This document shows, piece by piece, positions 1-9,457 of a DNA stretch of 64,000 nucleotides. Below the pieces are notes generated by a model. The model saw only the letters and a program-made list of their open reading frames with translations. It did no database searches and was not told where the DNA came from. Position 1 is the stretch's first letter. Every line of letters starts with the position of its first letter. The stretch is from contig JASMDC010000005.1 in the NCBI GenBank assembly GCA_030753015.1, positions 84,015-148,014 on the forward strand, in the 5' to 3' direction. This stretch comes from Candidatus Undinarchaeales archaeon. Lineage in GTDB: Archaea > SpSt-1190 > JASMDC01. A program made the position numbers and the translations under genes.

Positions 1-698
1 CCCAGCTCCTCCGCGTCCACCTCCTCGCCCGTTGCCGCCTTTACGAGTGGTGGGCCTCCCAGGAAGATCGTTCCCGTTCCTTTGACTATCACGGTCTCGT
101 CGGACATCGCAGGGACATAAGCACCTCCGGCCGTGCACGATCCCAGGACGACCGAGATCTGTGGTATCCCCATAGCCGACATCCTGGCCTGGTTGAAGAA
201 TATCTTACCGAAATGATCCTTGTCCGGGAACACCTCGTCCTGCATGGGCAGGAACGCGCCCCCGGAGTCCACAAGATAGATGCAGGGCAAGTTGTTCTCC
301 ATGGCCATCGTCTGGGCCCTGATGTGCTTCTTCACGGTCATGGGGAAGTAGGTCCCGCCCTTCACGGTGGGATCGTTCGCTATGATCATCACCTCCTTCC
401 CGTGGACGACGCCGATGCCCGTGATTATCCCTGCACAGGGCGCACCATCATCGTACATGCCGGAAGCGGCGAGCGTGCTGAACTCGAGGAAAGGGGTATT
501 GGGGTCCAGGAGCTGTTCGAGCCTTTCGCGGGGCAGCATCTTTCCGAGCGATCTCTGCCTCTCGATATATCGTTGCCCACCACCTGATTTGGCCTTCTTC
601 AGCCGTTCCTTCAGCTCAGATACAAGGCCTGATTGGTACGCCTTGTTCTCCGAGTATTCTTCCAAGCTCGTATCGACCCTGCTCTCCAATACGTCCAT
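1..698 (-). CDS. Acyl-CoA carboxylase carboxyltransferase (methylcrotonyl-CoA carboxylase beta-like), partial
   Basis: This is the N-terminal ~232 residues of a biotin-dependent acyl-CoA carboxylase carboxyltransferase; the rest lies beyond the left edge. The subunit moves CO2 from carboxybiotin to an acyl-CoA. Reading the reverse strand from ATG at 698 gives an uninterrupted crotonase-fold protein with the oxyanion segment [12 protein letters not shown] (about residues 142-153), [18 protein letters not shown] and [14 protein letters not shown], then [19 protein letters not shown] near the edge. [16 protein letters not shown] is typical of methylcrotonyl-CoA carboxylase beta subunits, so leucine catabolism is the best guess, but propionyl- or geranyl-CoA carboxylase cannot be excluded. 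The usual length is about 530 residues. The next gene on the same strand is a biotin ligase, which fits the need to biotinylate the partner subunit. Confidence 0.88.
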   Translation of the reverse strand, partial: MDVLESRVDTSLEEYSENKAYQSGLVSELKERLKKAKSGGGQRYIERQRSLGKMLPRERLEQLLDPNTPFLEFSTLAASGMYDDGAPCAGIITGIGVVHGKEVMIIANDPTVKGGTYFPMTVKKHIRAQTMAMENNLPCIYLVDSGGAFLPMQDEVFPDKDHFGKIFFNQARMSAMGIPQISVVLGSCTAGGAYVPAMSDETVIVKGTGTIFLGGPPLVKAATGEEVDAEEL

Positions 699-753
699 TC
701 GGGGTACCCGAGAACTGAAACCCTAATATATCTTTTCCTGACGGCGATGATGC

Positions 754-1500
754 TCAGACGAGGTCGACATCGCCCTCGAGCACGCACCTATTCCTCCCGT
801 CATCCAGCTCCACCACGAGAGCTCCCCGCCGGTCCATACCGACCGCGATGCCCTCGAACGCCTCTTCCGGTGGCACGGGTCTCACACGGACCCTCGAGCC
901 GATGCTCTCCACAAGGGACCTGTGTTCGGACAGGACTGCCGGGAACCCGCCCGAGAACATGTCCGAGCAGAGCGTCCCGAACTGCGTGAGGATGGAATTG
1001 AGCAGGGTATCCAGGTCGACCTCTACACCCCGTTCGTTCTTGATGGATGTGGTCCGCACCCGTATATCCTTTGAGAAACAGGACACATCGATATTGGCGT
1101 TCAGGCCTATCCCGATGACGAGGAACATGTCGCCCGATCGCCCCCGGAACATCTCTGATAGGATCCCGCATATTTTCCTACCTTCGACCCTCACGTCATT
1201 GGGCCATTTGACGCGGGCGTCCATGTCGTAATCGTTCCTCAGCACCCTGGCGACCGAGAGAGCACCGATGATGTTCAGGCTCGGGACCATGTCCGGCTCG
1301 ATGTCCGGTCGGAGGATTATCGAGAACCACAGGCCGCCCTCGGGTGATTCCCACGAACGGTCCAACCGGCCCCTCCCCTTGCTCTGGGTCCGGGCAACGA
1401 CAACCAAATCCTCCCCTGCGCCATCAAGGACCAGCTCTCTTGCGACCCTGTTCGTTGACTCCACGTCCTCAAGGTGATGGATCCGGAACTCTATCGCCAT
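754..1500 (-). CDS. birA: Biotin--[acetyl-CoA-carboxylase] ligase, single-domain BirA
   Basis: The product (248 aa) attaches biotin to the carrier domain of a biotin-dependent carboxylase through biotinyl-AMP. The diagnostic motifs are present: ESTN near residue 14, the biotin-binding loop KGRGRLDRSWESPEGGLWFS (about 41-60), KWPND (about 98-102) and KICGILSE. It lacks the N-terminal HTH of bacterial BirA, so it should be a ligase only and not a repressor. It is transcribed toward the carboxyltransferase gene at 1-698 with a 55-base gap, so the two may form a unit. A TATA-like element near 1526-1533 lies about 28 bases before the ATG, which would make the mRNA leaderless. Confidence 0.93.
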   Translation of the reverse strand: MAIEFRIHHLEDVESTNRVARELVLDGAGEDLVVVARTQSKGRGRLDRSWESPEGGLWFSIILRPDIEPDMVPSLNIIGALSVARVLRNDYDMDARVKWPNDVRVEGRKICGILSEMFRGRSGDMFLVIGIGLNANIDVSCFSKDIRVRTTSIKNERGVEVDLDTLLNSILTQFGTLCSDMFSGGFPAVLSEHRSLVESIGSRVRVRPVPPEEAFEGIAVGMDRRGALVVELDDGRNRCVLEGDVDLV

Positions 1501-1566
1501 GTCCGAGCGCTTCCCGGAGTGGCAAGTATAAGAATCTGTATGGTGGGTTGGGGAAATGGCTGGTCC
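1501..1566. promoter_or_regulatory. Short divergent promoter between birA and MBL-fold gene
   Basis: The 66-base gap contains one obvious TATA-like element, AAGTATAAGA, at about 1525-1534. On the minus strand it sits about 28 bases before the birA ATG. On the plus strand it sits about 35 bases before the preferred MBL-hydrolase ATG at 1567. It may therefore serve both genes, as in the clearer cases at 22847, 47729, 50062 and 55667, but the symmetry is poorer here. Confidence 0.4.
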
Positions 1567-2481
1567 ATGATGGCGGATTCAGATGCGGGAGAAGGTCGGG
1601 AAAGGTCTGTCGTGGGGCCCCTTCGGCTAGGGGGTTCCGAGATCTTCCAGGTCAGCGACGGTGCATGCTGGCTGGACGGCGGCGCGATGTTCGGAGTTGT
1701 GGCAAAGACTCAGTGGAGCAAGTACACATACTCTGACGAGAGGAACCGAATAGAGCTCGGTCTGCATCCCCTCCTTATCAAGGCAAAGGGCAAGAACATC
1801 CTGGTGGACACTGGGATCGGAGGGTGGTCCGGCTCGAAGTACACGAAGAAGTTCGTTGACATTTTCGGGATAAAGCATCCCCCCACCCTCATCCAGTCCC
1901 TTAGAGAGATCGGCCTCGGACCGGAAGACATCGACATAGTCATCAACACCCACCTGCACTTCGATCATGCGGGGGGCAACGCCTGCCGGTCCGACGGTGA
2001 GCTCGCCCCCACGTTCAAGAACGCAAGGTACTTTGTGCAGAAGAGCGAGCTGGAGGACGCGAAGAGCCCGAGCGAGAGGTCAAGGGCGTCCTACATCCGG
2101 GAGGATTTCGAGGTGCCCGAGAACGCGGGCCAGCTCGAGACGGTGGAGGGGAACGTTGAGATCGTCCCCGGCGTCTCCACCATCCTGACCCCCGGTCACA
2201 CCAGGTCCCACCAATCTGTGAAGCTGGAGACCTCCGAAGGTGTCCTCGTATACCTCGGGGACCTGATACCGACAACCGCCCATCTCAGGGGTTTGGCCTG
2301 GATCATGGGCTACGACCTCTTCCCCCTCACAACGCTTGAGACGAAGAGGGACCTCTTAAGGGAGGCACTCGATGGAGACTGGACGCTTGCGTTCGAGCAC
2401 GATACCAGCGTTGGTATGGGAAGGGTAAAGATGGATGATAGAGGCAGGTACTCCCTCGATCAGGTCTTCAGCTTTCGATGA
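1567..2481 (+). CDS. MBL-fold metallo-hydrolase
   Basis: A metallo-beta-lactamase-fold hydrolase of about 304 aa; the substrate is not evident. The zinc-binding signature NTHLHFDHAGG (HxHxDH) is followed by the second-metal residues in PGHTRSHQS and GDLIPT, as in glyoxalase II/lactonase-like members. The reading frame is open further upstream, but earlier starts overlap birA or precede the expected transcription start, so the ATG at 1567 (or 1570) is preferred. The gene ends 22 bases from the convergent thiolase gene. It could hydrolyse a thioester or lactone made by the neighbouring beta-oxidation enzymes, but that is only positional inference. Confidence 0.85.
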   Translation: MMADSDAGEGRERSVVGPLRLGGSEIFQVSDGACWLDGGAMFGVVAKTQWSKYTYSDERNRIELGLHPLLIKAKGKNILVDTGIGGWSGSKYTKKFVDIFGIKHPPTLIQSLREIGLGPEDIDIVINTHLHFDHAGGNACRSDGELAPTFKNARYFVQKSELEDAKSPSERSRASYIREDFEVPENAGQLETVEGNVEIVPGVSTILTPGHTRSHQSVKLETSEGVLVYLGDLIPTTAHLRGLAWIMGYDLFPLTTLETKRDLLREALDGDWTLAFEHDTSVGMGRVKMDDRGRYSLDQVFSFR

Positions 2482-2503
2482 TCATATCGGAGGCTTGGCG
2501 CGG

Positions 2504-3694
2504 CTACTCCCTTACTACGGACATAGCGACCGCGTTGCCCCCTCCCAGGCAAAGGGTAGCGAGGCCCAAATCCTTCTCCCTCTGCTTCATCGCGTAGAGT
2601 AAGGTGACCAGGACCCTCGCACCCGAGGCGCCTAACGGGTGGCCGAGGGACACTGCGCCTCCGTTTACATTGACCCTCGACGGATCGATCCCCATCTCCT
2701 CGATCAATCTGATGGACTGGACCGCGAACGCCTCGTTCAGTTCCACAAGATCGTAGTTATCGATCTTCCTACCAGTCTTGGCCATCAGCTTCTTCACCGC
2801 GACCGTGGGAGCCAGCAACACCCACTTCGGGGGCAGCCCTCCGGTCGCATAGCCCTCGACCTTGGCCATCGGTGCGATACCCAGGTCATTGGCCGTGTCC
2901 TTCTCCATTACCAGAACGGCCGCTGCCCCGTCGTTCAGCGTGGATGCATTGCCCGCGGTCACTGTCCCGTCATTCTTGAACACCGGCTTGAGCCGGGCAA
3001 GCCTTTCCAGTGATGAGTCTTCCCTCGGGCCCTCATCCGTGTCGATTATGACCGTTCCTTTCCTTCCCTCGACCTCTACGGGCACGATCTCATCCTTGAA
3101 CCTGCCCTCCTTGATCGCGGCAGCCGCCTTGTGCTGGCTCTCCAGCGCGTACCTGTCCTGCTCCTCACGAGAGATCTTGTATTCCTCTGCGACTGACTCG
3201 CCCGTCATGCCCATGTGCACGTCATTGAACGGGCACCAAAGGCCGTCCTTTATCATGGCGTCCTTGAGCTTGGTGTCACCAAACTTCTTGCCGGTCCTCA
3301 GACCATTTAATAGGTGAGGGGCAAGCGACATGTTCTCCATCCCGCCAGCGATCACGACCTTCGCGTCACCGGCCTTGATCGACTGGGCCGCGAGCATGAC
3401 CGCCTTGAGGCCCGATCCGCACACCTTGTTCACCGTGAATGCTCCGACCTCATTGGGGATCCCGCCGTGTATCGCTGCCTGCCTTGCTGGGTTCTGACCC
3501 AGTCCGGCAGTGATGACATTGCCGAATATGACCTCATCGACCAGCCCCGGTTCGATATCCGAGCGGTTCACAAGCTCCTTTATTGTCAGAGCTCCCAGCT
3601 TGGTGGCCGGTACCGTCGACAGGCCGCCCATGAACCTCCCGATAGGTGTTCTGACGGCACTGACTATCACTGCTTCTCCTGATCCCATCTTCAT
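2504..3694 (-). CDS. Acetyl-CoA C-acyltransferase (thiolase)
   Basis: A full-length thiolase (about 396 aa) that either cleaves 3-ketoacyl-CoA with CoA or condenses two acetyl-CoA. The nucleophilic cysteine is in [11 protein letters not shown] (about residue 92), the catalytic histidine in [13 protein letters not shown] and the second cysteine in [11 protein letters not shown] near the C-terminus. The frame can start at GTG 3697 or ATG 3694. The ATG shares its A with the stop codon of the upstream crotonase gene (TGATG), a normal coupling arrangement, so it is preferred. With the crotonase gene it forms a two-gene operon for the last steps of beta-oxidation. Confidence 0.93.
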   Translation of the reverse strand: MKMGSGEAVIVSAVRTPIGRFMGGLSTVPATKLGALTIKELVNRSDIEPGLVDEVIFGNVITAGLGQNPARQAAIHGGIPNEVGAFTVNKVCGSGLKAVMLAAQSIKAGDAKVVIAGGMENMSLAPHLLNGLRTGKKFGDTKLKDAMIKDGLWCPFNDVHMGMTGESVAEEYKISREEQDRYALESQHKAAAAIKEGRFKDEIVPVEVEGRKGTVIIDTDEGPREDSSLERLARLKPVFKNDGTVTAGNASTLNDGAAAVLVMEKDTANDLGIAPMAKVEGYATGGLPPKWVLLAPTVAVKKLMAKTGRKIDNYDLVELNEAFAVQSIRLIEEMGIDPSRVNVNGGAVSLGHPLGASGARVLVTLLYAMKQREKDLGLATLCLGGGNAVAMSVVRE

Positions 3695-4497
3695 CACTTG
3701 AAGTCCGGTTTCTTCTTCTCGAGGAACGCGCCCATCCCCTCGGCCGGCTCCCCGCTGGAGAAGCAGATACCGAAGGACTGGGTCTCAAGGATCATGGCCG
3801 AATCAAGGTCCATATTAAGGCCCCGGTTCATAAGGAGCTTTGCGGTCGTGACGGCGAATCTACCGGCGTTCGCGATCTCCTTGGCAACATCCCGTGCCTC
3901 CTTCATGAGGACGTCCGGGCCCACGACCTTGTTGACAAGACCGATCCTCTCCGCCTCGTCCGCCGTGATGGTCCTTCCCGTGAGAATGAGCTCCTTTGCC
4001 TTGGCAGGTCCGATCAGCCGGGGGAGGCGCTGGGTCCCGCCGAATCCCGGTATCACACCGAGCTTCACCTCTGGCTGCCCGAGTATCGCGTTCTTGGAGG
4101 CGAGCCGGATGTCCATACTCATGGCGAGCTCACATCCACCCCCCAGAGCGAAACCGTTTATGGCCGCGATCGTTGGCTTGGACAAGTTCTCTATCTTGGA
4201 GAGGACCGCATGGCCCAGCTTGGAGTAGCTGATGGCGGCCAGTGGGTCCATGTCCCGCATCTCGGAGATATCCGCACCAGCGACGAATGATTTGTCGCCC
4301 TTACCAGTCAGTATGCACACTCGGACCCCGTCATCCCTCTCCAGTCGGTCAAAGACATCTTCCAGCTCCTTGAGCACTTCCGTGTTCAGGGCGTTCAAGG
4401 CCTTGGGCCTGTTGATGAGAATGGTCGCGATCCGTTCCTCTACATCCACCAAGATGTTCTTATACTCGTAATCTCCCAGCATACCGATTGCCTCCAC
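3694..4497 (-). CDS. Enoyl-CoA hydratase (crotonase family)
   Basis: A 267-aa enoyl-CoA hydratase that adds water to trans-2-enoyl-CoA. The CoA-binding/oxyanion segment [11 protein letters not shown] is at about 70-80. Both catalytic glutamates of hydratases are visible: E123 in [10 protein letters not shown] and E143 in [19 protein letters not shown]. The 'GGTQRL' signature is also present. The start is GTG 4497 or ATG 4482 (MLGDYEYKN); a TATA-like ATTTAAAT near 4526-4535 on the minus strand suits the first. Its stop overlaps the start of the thiolase gene, so the two are translationally coupled. Confidence 0.93.
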   Translation of the reverse strand: MEAIGMLGDYEYKNILVDVEERIATILINRPKALNALNTEVLKELEDVFDRLERDDGVRVCILTGKGDKSFVAGADISEMRDMDPLAAISYSKLGHAVLSKIENLSKPTIAAINGFALGGGCELAMSMDIRLASKNAILGQPEVKLGVIPGFGGTQRLPRLIGPAKAKELILTGRTITADEAERIGLVNKVVGPDVLMKEARDVAKEIANAGRFAVTTAKLLMNRGLNMDLDSAMILETQSFGICFSSGEPAEGMGAFLEKKKPDFK

Positions 4498-4667
4498 GAC
4501 GACTATCCCGCACCCCTAAGACTATACATTTAAATTCATCTATGCCCTTTTGGCCACTTCCTGCTCGAACACATGACAGAGGACTTCCCGGAACGGGAGA
4601 CCTCAAGATCGGGATTGCTGAATCCTCCCGATTGCAAGCAGGAACAGGGAACCGGGGGTAGTACCAA
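4498..4667 (+). promoter_or_regulatory. Divergent promoter and possible structured leader of the thiolase/DUF35 operon
   Basis: The 170-base gap has a near-palindromic ATTTAAATT at about 4526-4535, which could be the TATA box for either direction. If it drives the plus-strand operon, the transcript would carry a leader of about 110 bases. Two hairpins can form there: GAGG/TCCCG with CGGGA/CCTC (4579-4604) and ATCGGGA with TCCCGAT (4608-4632). The TCCCG and CGGGA arms of the two hairpins could also pair with each other. No recognised riboswitch was identified. Confidence 0.35.
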
Positions 4668-5945
4668 ATGAAGAAAGGGAAGAGAACCGCACCCAGGGAT
4701 GTCTACATGGTATCCGGGGGGGTCACGAAGTTCGCGAAGGCCCACCCAGAGATGAACTTCCAGTTGATGGTGAAGCGAGCCTTCGACTATGCGATGAAGG
4801 ATGTCCCCGACCTCACTATGGACATGATCGACGGCTCGGTCGCCTCGTACTTCTCGGACCACTTCACAAGGCAGCTGATGGCCGGGAGCATGGTGAACGA
4901 CTTCCTCGGACTCTGCCCGAAGCCCAGCAAGAGGACCGAGGGAGGTGGTGCGACCGGCGGTCTTTGTCTGCAATCAGGCTATGAGGCAGTTGCATCGGGC
5001 AGGATGGACGTGTGCGTTTCCTTCGGTTTCGAGACCATGTCCCGGGTCAACACGTGGAAGGGCAACGAGTTCATCGCCCTGGCGTCCGACACGAACTTCG
5101 ACTATCCTGTCGGAGGCTTCTACACAGGCTACTACGCCATGATGGTGGTCCGGCACATGCACGAGTTCGGGACCACCCCGGAGCAGATGGCCCTGGTATC
5201 GGTGAAGAACCACGGTAATGCGCTCTACAATCCCTATGCTCAAAGCCCCATGAAGCTCACGGTCGAGGATGTGCGTTCCAGCCCGATGGTCGCTTATCCG
5301 CTGACCAGGCTGGACTGCTGCGCCATGTCGGATGGTGCCGCGGCCTGCATCCTCGCGTCGGAGGACGTCGCCTTCGAGCTGACCGACAACCCCGTGAAGA
5401 TAAGCGGCGTCGGGACGGGTACCGACGCCATGAGGATGGCAGACCGTCCCCACAAGGACGTCATTCTGCTGCCGTGGGAGAACAAGTTGGACTATAAGGG
5501 CCTGAAGTATCCGGGCGTGCACTCGTTCAGGGCGGGCAGGGCCGCTGCTAAGATGGCCTACGAGCATGCGGGCATCACGGACCCCATCAAGGAGATCGAT
5601 CTCATCGAGCTCCACGACGCTTACACATCATCGGAGATCCAGACCTACGAGGACCTTGGCCTGTGCAAGTACGGGGAGGGTGGACAGTTCATAGAGGAGG
5701 GCCAACCCGAGCTGAACGGTAAGATCCCTGTCAATCCCTCCGGCGGTCTCTTGGCATGCGGTCACCCTGTTGGGGCCACGGGCCTGATGCAGGCGGCGTT
5801 CGCGTTCTGGCAGGTCCAGGGGACGATCAAGAAACACATGGGAAGCGACAGGCTTCAGATCCCCAATGCCAAGAGGGCCCTGATACACTCCCATGCGGGG
5901 ACAGGCACATACGTTGCCGTGAGCATAATGGAGAGGGGGCGTTAG
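4668..5945 (+). CDS. Thiolase-superfamily protein (SCP2/thiolase-like)
   Basis: A 425-aa thiolase-fold protein of the type that pairs with DUF35 (Zn-ribbon/OB) proteins. C-terminal features are clear: ELHDAYTSSEIQTYEDLGL, NPSGGLLACGHPVGATGLMQ and HSHAGTGTYVAVSIME. The region expected to hold the nucleophile reads GGATGGLCLQSGYEAVASG, so one cysteine is placed suitably, but the classic CGSG/CASG context is lost. It is not a typical acetyl-CoA acetyltransferase; other archaeal proteins of this kind work with an HMG-CoA synthase or as acyl-CoA thiolases. Only one base separates its stop codon from the next ATG, so it surely belongs with the DUF35 partner. Confidence 0.85.
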   Translation: MKKGKRTAPRDVYMVSGGVTKFAKAHPEMNFQLMVKRAFDYAMKDVPDLTMDMIDGSVASYFSDHFTRQLMAGSMVNDFLGLCPKPSKRTEGGGATGGLCLQSGYEAVASGRMDVCVSFGFETMSRVNTWKGNEFIALASDTNFDYPVGGFYTGYYAMMVVRHMHEFGTTPEQMALVSVKNHGNALYNPYAQSPMKLTVEDVRSSPMVAYPLTRLDCCAMSDGAAACILASEDVAFELTDNPVKISGVGTGTDAMRMADRPHKDVILLPWENKLDYKGLKYPGVHSFRAGRAAAKMAYEHAGITDPIKEIDLIELHDAYTSSEIQTYEDLGLCKYGEGGQFIEEGQPELNGKIPVNPSGGLLACGHPVGATGLMQAAFAFWQVQGTIKKHMGSDRLQIPNAKRALIHSHAGTGTYVAVSIMERGR

Positions 5946-5946
5946 G

Positions 5947-6447
5947 ATGGCGAAGAGAAAGGAAAGGATCAAACTCCCCGAGACAGAGGAGGGCACCGTG
6001 CTCTTCAACGTGGACCCGATCATAATCAAGCACCATTATGAGGTCGACTACATACACTCCTATGCCCAGGACTCTCCATTCTTTTCGGGCCTCGCGAAGA
6101 AGAAGCTCATGGGGACCAGGTGCACGAAGTGCGGCTACACCTATGCGACCCCCAAGGTCAGCTGCATGATGTGCGGCGCCGAGGCAGAGTGGATCGAGCT
6201 TCCGCTCGTGGGCAGGGTACATACCTGGACGACATGCTACTTCGGGGGCCAGGAGTTCCTGAAGGAGACGCCGTTCAACCTTGCGCTTATCGAGTTCGAT
6301 GGGGCCGACACCCTGTTCATGAGCAGAGTGATCGGTGTCAAGGAGGAGGACATGAGGGTCGGGATGAAGGTGAAAGCCCAGTTCCTGCGGAACCTGAAGT
6401 TCAAGCCCACGGACGTGTATTTCGTACCGTTCAAGGGAGATGAATAG
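5947..6447 (+). CDS. DUF35 family zinc-ribbon/OB-fold protein, thiolase partner
   Basis: A 166-aa protein with a rubredoxin-like zinc ribbon (CTKCGY...CMMCG, about residues 58-79) followed by an OB-fold (VGRVHTWTTCYF onward, about 87-166). In archaea, such proteins bind thiolases; in one well-studied case they bridge acetoacetyl-CoA thiolase and HMG-CoA synthase and channel the intermediate. Here it starts one base after the stop of the thiolase-like gene, so a thiolase:DUF35 complex is expected. No HMG-CoA synthase gene is seen next to it. Confidence 0.85.
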   Translation: MAKRKERIKLPETEEGTVLFNVDPIIIKHHYEVDYIHSYAQDSPFFSGLAKKKLMGTRCTKCGYTYATPKVSCMMCGAEAEWIELPLVGRVHTWTTCYFGGQEFLKETPFNLALIEFDGADTLFMSRVIGVKEEDMRVGMKVKAQFLRNLKFKPTDVYFVPFKGDE

Positions 6448-6464
6448 AGAGGACAGGTGATCGA

Positions 6465-7640
6465 ATGGCGTTGTACACAGAAGACCAGAAGAGGATACTC
6501 AAGACATTATATCCTAATGATTTCGAGGACTATGACATCATCCTGCGGACCCTGGACAAGGTAATCGAAAAGGAGGTGCTCCCACGGGCCGAGGAGGTCG
6601 ACGGCGAGAAGATATTCCCGAAGGAGGGCATGGATACGCTCTTCGAAGAGGGGCTCGTGTCCATGTCCTTCCCTCCTGAGTATGGAGGCCTCGGTCTCCC
6701 TTACCCGGTGTATATCGCCTGCATGGAACTGGTCTCAAAAGCATGCGCGTCCACGTCGATATCCTTGGCCATACACAGCACCGTCTGCGAGGGGCTGCGT
6801 CTCTTCGCAAGCGAAGAACTGAAGAAGACGTGGTTGCTGGAAAAGGGTCTCCTCGAGGGAAGGTCCCTTGCTGCCTTCGCCCTGACCGAACCCGGGTGCG
6901 GGTCGGACGCCGGGGCCATCCGTACCAAGGCAAGGCTCGAAGGCGATGAATACGTGATCGATGGTACGAAGACCTTCATTACCAACGCCGGAGTGGCTGA
7001 CGTCTATTTCGTGTTCGCACTGACGGACAACGGCCCGACCGCCTTCCTGGTCGAGGCGGACCGACCCGGGCTCTCCATCGGCAAGGATATCCCTAAGGTG
7101 GGCGTCAAGGGTACGAAGACCGGTGAGGTGATATTCGAGGACTGCAGGATACCTAGCTCCAACCTCGTCGGTACCGAGGGGAAAGGATTCAAACATGCAA
7201 AGGAAATGCTCAACAGGGGCCGGCTCACGATCGGTGTCCTCTCGGTCGGTATCGCCCAAGCAGCCCTGGAGAAGGCGCTTCGGTACAGCAAGGAAAGGAA
7301 GGCGTTCGGTACACCGATCTCCTCCTTCCAGCTCACGCAGGAGAAGTTCGCCAACATGGTCACCGAGATAAACGCGGCACGGCTCCTGACCTACTATGCG
7401 GCCAGCCTCAAGGAACAGGGCGTGCCCTTTGCCTCCGAGGCCGCGCAGGCCAAGCTCTTCGCATCGGAAGCGTCAGTGAGGGCGTGCGATAACACCATAC
7501 AGGTACTTGGCGGGTACGGATACGCCGATGAATACGATGTCCACAGACATTGGCGGGATGCCAAGCTCATGACCATCGGCGAGGGTTCCTCGGAGATATT
7601 GCGTCTATTGATCGCCCACATGGCGTTAAAGGCAGTGTGA
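6465..7640 (+). CDS. Acyl-CoA dehydrogenase
   Basis: A 391-aa FAD-dependent acyl-CoA dehydrogenase that makes the trans-2,3 double bond in acyl-CoA and passes electrons to ETF. The signature ALTEPGCGSDAGAI and FITNAG segments lie in the middle domain. YSKERKAFGTPISSFQ and QVLGGYGYADEYDVHRHWRDAKL lie in the C-terminal helical domain. The catalytic base is probably E373 in TIGEGSSEILR. A good Shine-Dalgarno sequence (AGGTGATCG) stands just before the ATG. It is followed by ETF beta and alpha, its electron acceptors, in one operon. Confidence 0.95.
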   Translation: MALYTEDQKRILKTLYPNDFEDYDIILRTLDKVIEKEVLPRAEEVDGEKIFPKEGMDTLFEEGLVSMSFPPEYGGLGLPYPVYIACMELVSKACASTSISLAIHSTVCEGLRLFASEELKKTWLLEKGLLEGRSLAAFALTEPGCGSDAGAIRTKARLEGDEYVIDGTKTFITNAGVADVYFVFALTDNGPTAFLVEADRPGLSIGKDIPKVGVKGTKTGEVIFEDCRIPSSNLVGTEGKGFKHAKEMLNRGRLTIGVLSVGIAQAALEKALRYSKERKAFGTPISSFQLTQEKFANMVTEINAARLLTYYAASLKEQGVPFASEAAQAKLFASEASVRACDNTIQVLGGYGYADEYDVHRHWRDAKLMTIGEGSSEILRLLIAHMALKAV

Positions 7641-7665
7641 TCGCTGAAAGAGGAGGTATGTTACG

Positions 7666-8412
7666 ATGAAGATCATTGTATGCGTAAAGATGGTTCCCGA
7701 CACCACAACTAAGATAGTGGTGGCCGGAAACGGCAAGGACATAGACCGGTCGGGTGTTGAGTACGTCCTCAACCCCTATGACGAGTACGCCGTCGAGGAG
7801 GCGTTGAGCATCAAGGAGAGGTTCTCGGGGAGCGAGGTCGTAATACTGTCACTGGGTCCGAGCGAAAGCACTAAGACCATCCGGACCGCCCTTGCCATGG
7901 GCGCTGACAGGGGTGTGCTGCTGAAGGCAGAGAGCACGGACCCGTTCGTTGTCGCAAAGGCCCTGGCCGACGAGATATCATCCATGGACCCCGGCCTCGT
8001 CCTCCTGGGCAAGCAGGCCGTGGACGACGACGCCAACCAGGTGGGAGGGCTCGTAGCTGAGTTCCTCGGGCTCCCCTTCGTGTCGTCCATCATCAAGCTC
8101 GAGATCAGCGAGGACCGTGCCGTCGCCCAGAGGGAGAGGGAGGGCGGCTATGACGTAGTGGAGGTCCCGCTACCCTGCGTTCTATCGGCCCAGAGGGGGC
8201 TGAACGAGCCCCGATACACGACAATGAAGGGGATCATGATGTCAAAGCGAAAGCCCATCGAGGAGAAGGAACCGATCCTCTCCGAATCCCTGCTCGAGGT
8301 GACCTCCCTCCACCTGCCGCCGCCCCGATCCGGGGGCAAGATCGTGGGCGAGGGAAAGGAGGCCGTCCCCGAGCTCGTGAGGCTCTTGAAGGAGGAGGCA
8401 AAGATACTCTGA
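7666..8412 (+). CDS. etfB: Electron transfer flavoprotein, beta subunit
   Basis: A 248-aa ETF beta subunit, which with ETF alpha carries electrons from acyl-CoA dehydrogenase to the membrane. The N-terminus MKIIVCVKMVPDT, NPYDEYAVEEAL and the AMP-binding DDDANQVGGLVAEFLGLP segment are characteristic. The 'QREREGGYDVVEVPLPCV' recognition-loop region and 'EPRYTTMKGIMMSKRKPI' are also typical. A Shine-Dalgarno sequence GAGGAGGT precedes the ATG. The stop of this gene overlaps the ribosome-binding site of etfA. Confidence 0.94.
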   Translation: MKIIVCVKMVPDTTTKIVVAGNGKDIDRSGVEYVLNPYDEYAVEEALSIKERFSGSEVVILSLGPSESTKTIRTALAMGADRGVLLKAESTDPFVVAKALADEISSMDPGLVLLGKQAVDDDANQVGGLVAEFLGLPFVSSIIKLEISEDRAVAQREREGGYDVVEVPLPCVLSAQRGLNEPRYTTMKGIMMSKRKPIEEKEPILSESLLEVTSLHLPPPRSGGKIVGEGKEAVPELVRLLKEEAKIL

Positions 8413-8422
8413 GGTGATAGAT

Positions 8423-9403
8423 ATGGCGTTCGATATCATCGTTTATGCAGAAAATAAGAAAGATGGCTTCAAGAGGTCCGTGCTGGAGGCCGTCAGTGAG
8501 GGCAGGAGGCTGGCCGACACGTTGGGCTCCGAGCTCTGCGCAGTTGTCATAGGATCCGATGTCGGGGCCCTGGCCCCGGCCCTGGGTGAGTTCGGGGCGG
8601 ACCTGGTGCTCGTCGCGGAGGACGAGGGACTGGGAACCTTCTCCCCTGACGGATACTGCGACATACTGGAGCGGGCCATCACTCAAAAATCATCCTCCAT
8701 CGTTCTCCTCGATGCCTCGATCCGTGGCAAGGAGCTCGCCGCCAAGCTCTCCGCGCGTCTGAGCGCGGGACTAGCCACGGAGTGCGTGAATATCGAGATC
8801 AAGGATGGGACGCAGGTCGTGGCCACACGACCCCTGTACGCCGGCAAGGCCCTTGTGGATGTGGCCTTCAACTCTCCGATCCGGATCATGACCCTGAGGC
8901 CGAAGGCGTTTGTGGCCTCCGAGGCCCCCCGGGAGGCTGCCATCGAGAGGATGGAACACGCTCCCGATGAGGGCAGGACAGGGCCTGTGATCAAAGAGAC
9001 CATCGATGTCGGTGGGGGTAAGATCGACCTACGTGAGGCGGACATCATCGTCTCGGGCGGGAGAGGTATGAAGAACGGCGAGAACTTCGCCATCCTCGAG
9101 GAGTTCGCTGACCTGCTCGGGGGGGTCGTGGGAGCATCAAGGTCCGCCGTCGATGCGGGATGGAGACCGCACTCCGACCAGGTCGGGCAAACGGGCAAGG
9201 TCGTCTCGCCCAGCCTCTATGTCGCCTGCGGCATATCCGGCCAGATCCAGCACCTTGTGGGGATGAACACGTCCAAGAACATCGTTGCTATCAACAAGGA
9301 CCCCGATGCCCCTATATTCGCCGTTGCCGATTACGGGATCGTCGGTGACCTCTTCGATGTCGTTCCCGCCCTTACGGAGGAAGCACGAAGGCTCAGGTCG
9401 TAG
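8423..9403 (+). CDS. etfA: Electron transfer flavoprotein, alpha subunit
   Basis: A 326-aa ETF alpha subunit that binds FAD and completes the ETF dimer. The C-terminal FAD domain is clear: IIVSGGRGMKNGENF, LGGVVGASRSAVDAGWRPHSDQVGQTGKVVSPSLYVACGISGQIQHLVGM and INKDPDAPIFAVADYGIVGDLF. The frame is open from GTG 8414, but the ATG at 8423 follows a GAGGTGAT ribosome-binding site at the right distance and gives the usual start (MAFDIIVYAE). Gene order acyl-CoA dehydrogenase-etfB-etfA supports a beta-oxidation operon. Confidence 0.94.
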   Translation: MAFDIIVYAENKKDGFKRSVLEAVSEGRRLADTLGSELCAVVIGSDVGALAPALGEFGADLVLVAEDEGLGTFSPDGYCDILERAITQKSSSIVLLDASIRGKELAAKLSARLSAGLATECVNIEIKDGTQVVATRPLYAGKALVDVAFNSPIRIMTLRPKAFVASEAPREAAIERMEHAPDEGRTGPVIKETIDVGGGKIDLREADIIVSGGRGMKNGENFAILEEFADLLGGVVGASRSAVDAGWRPHSDQVGQTGKVVSPSLYVACGISGQIQHLVGMNTSKNIVAINKDPDAPIFAVADYGIVGDLFDVVPALTEEARRLRS

Positions 9404-9457
9404 CGGGCACGGAAGCTTTAGGGGCTCGATCCCCGGACCACATGGTCCCTGTAAGGA

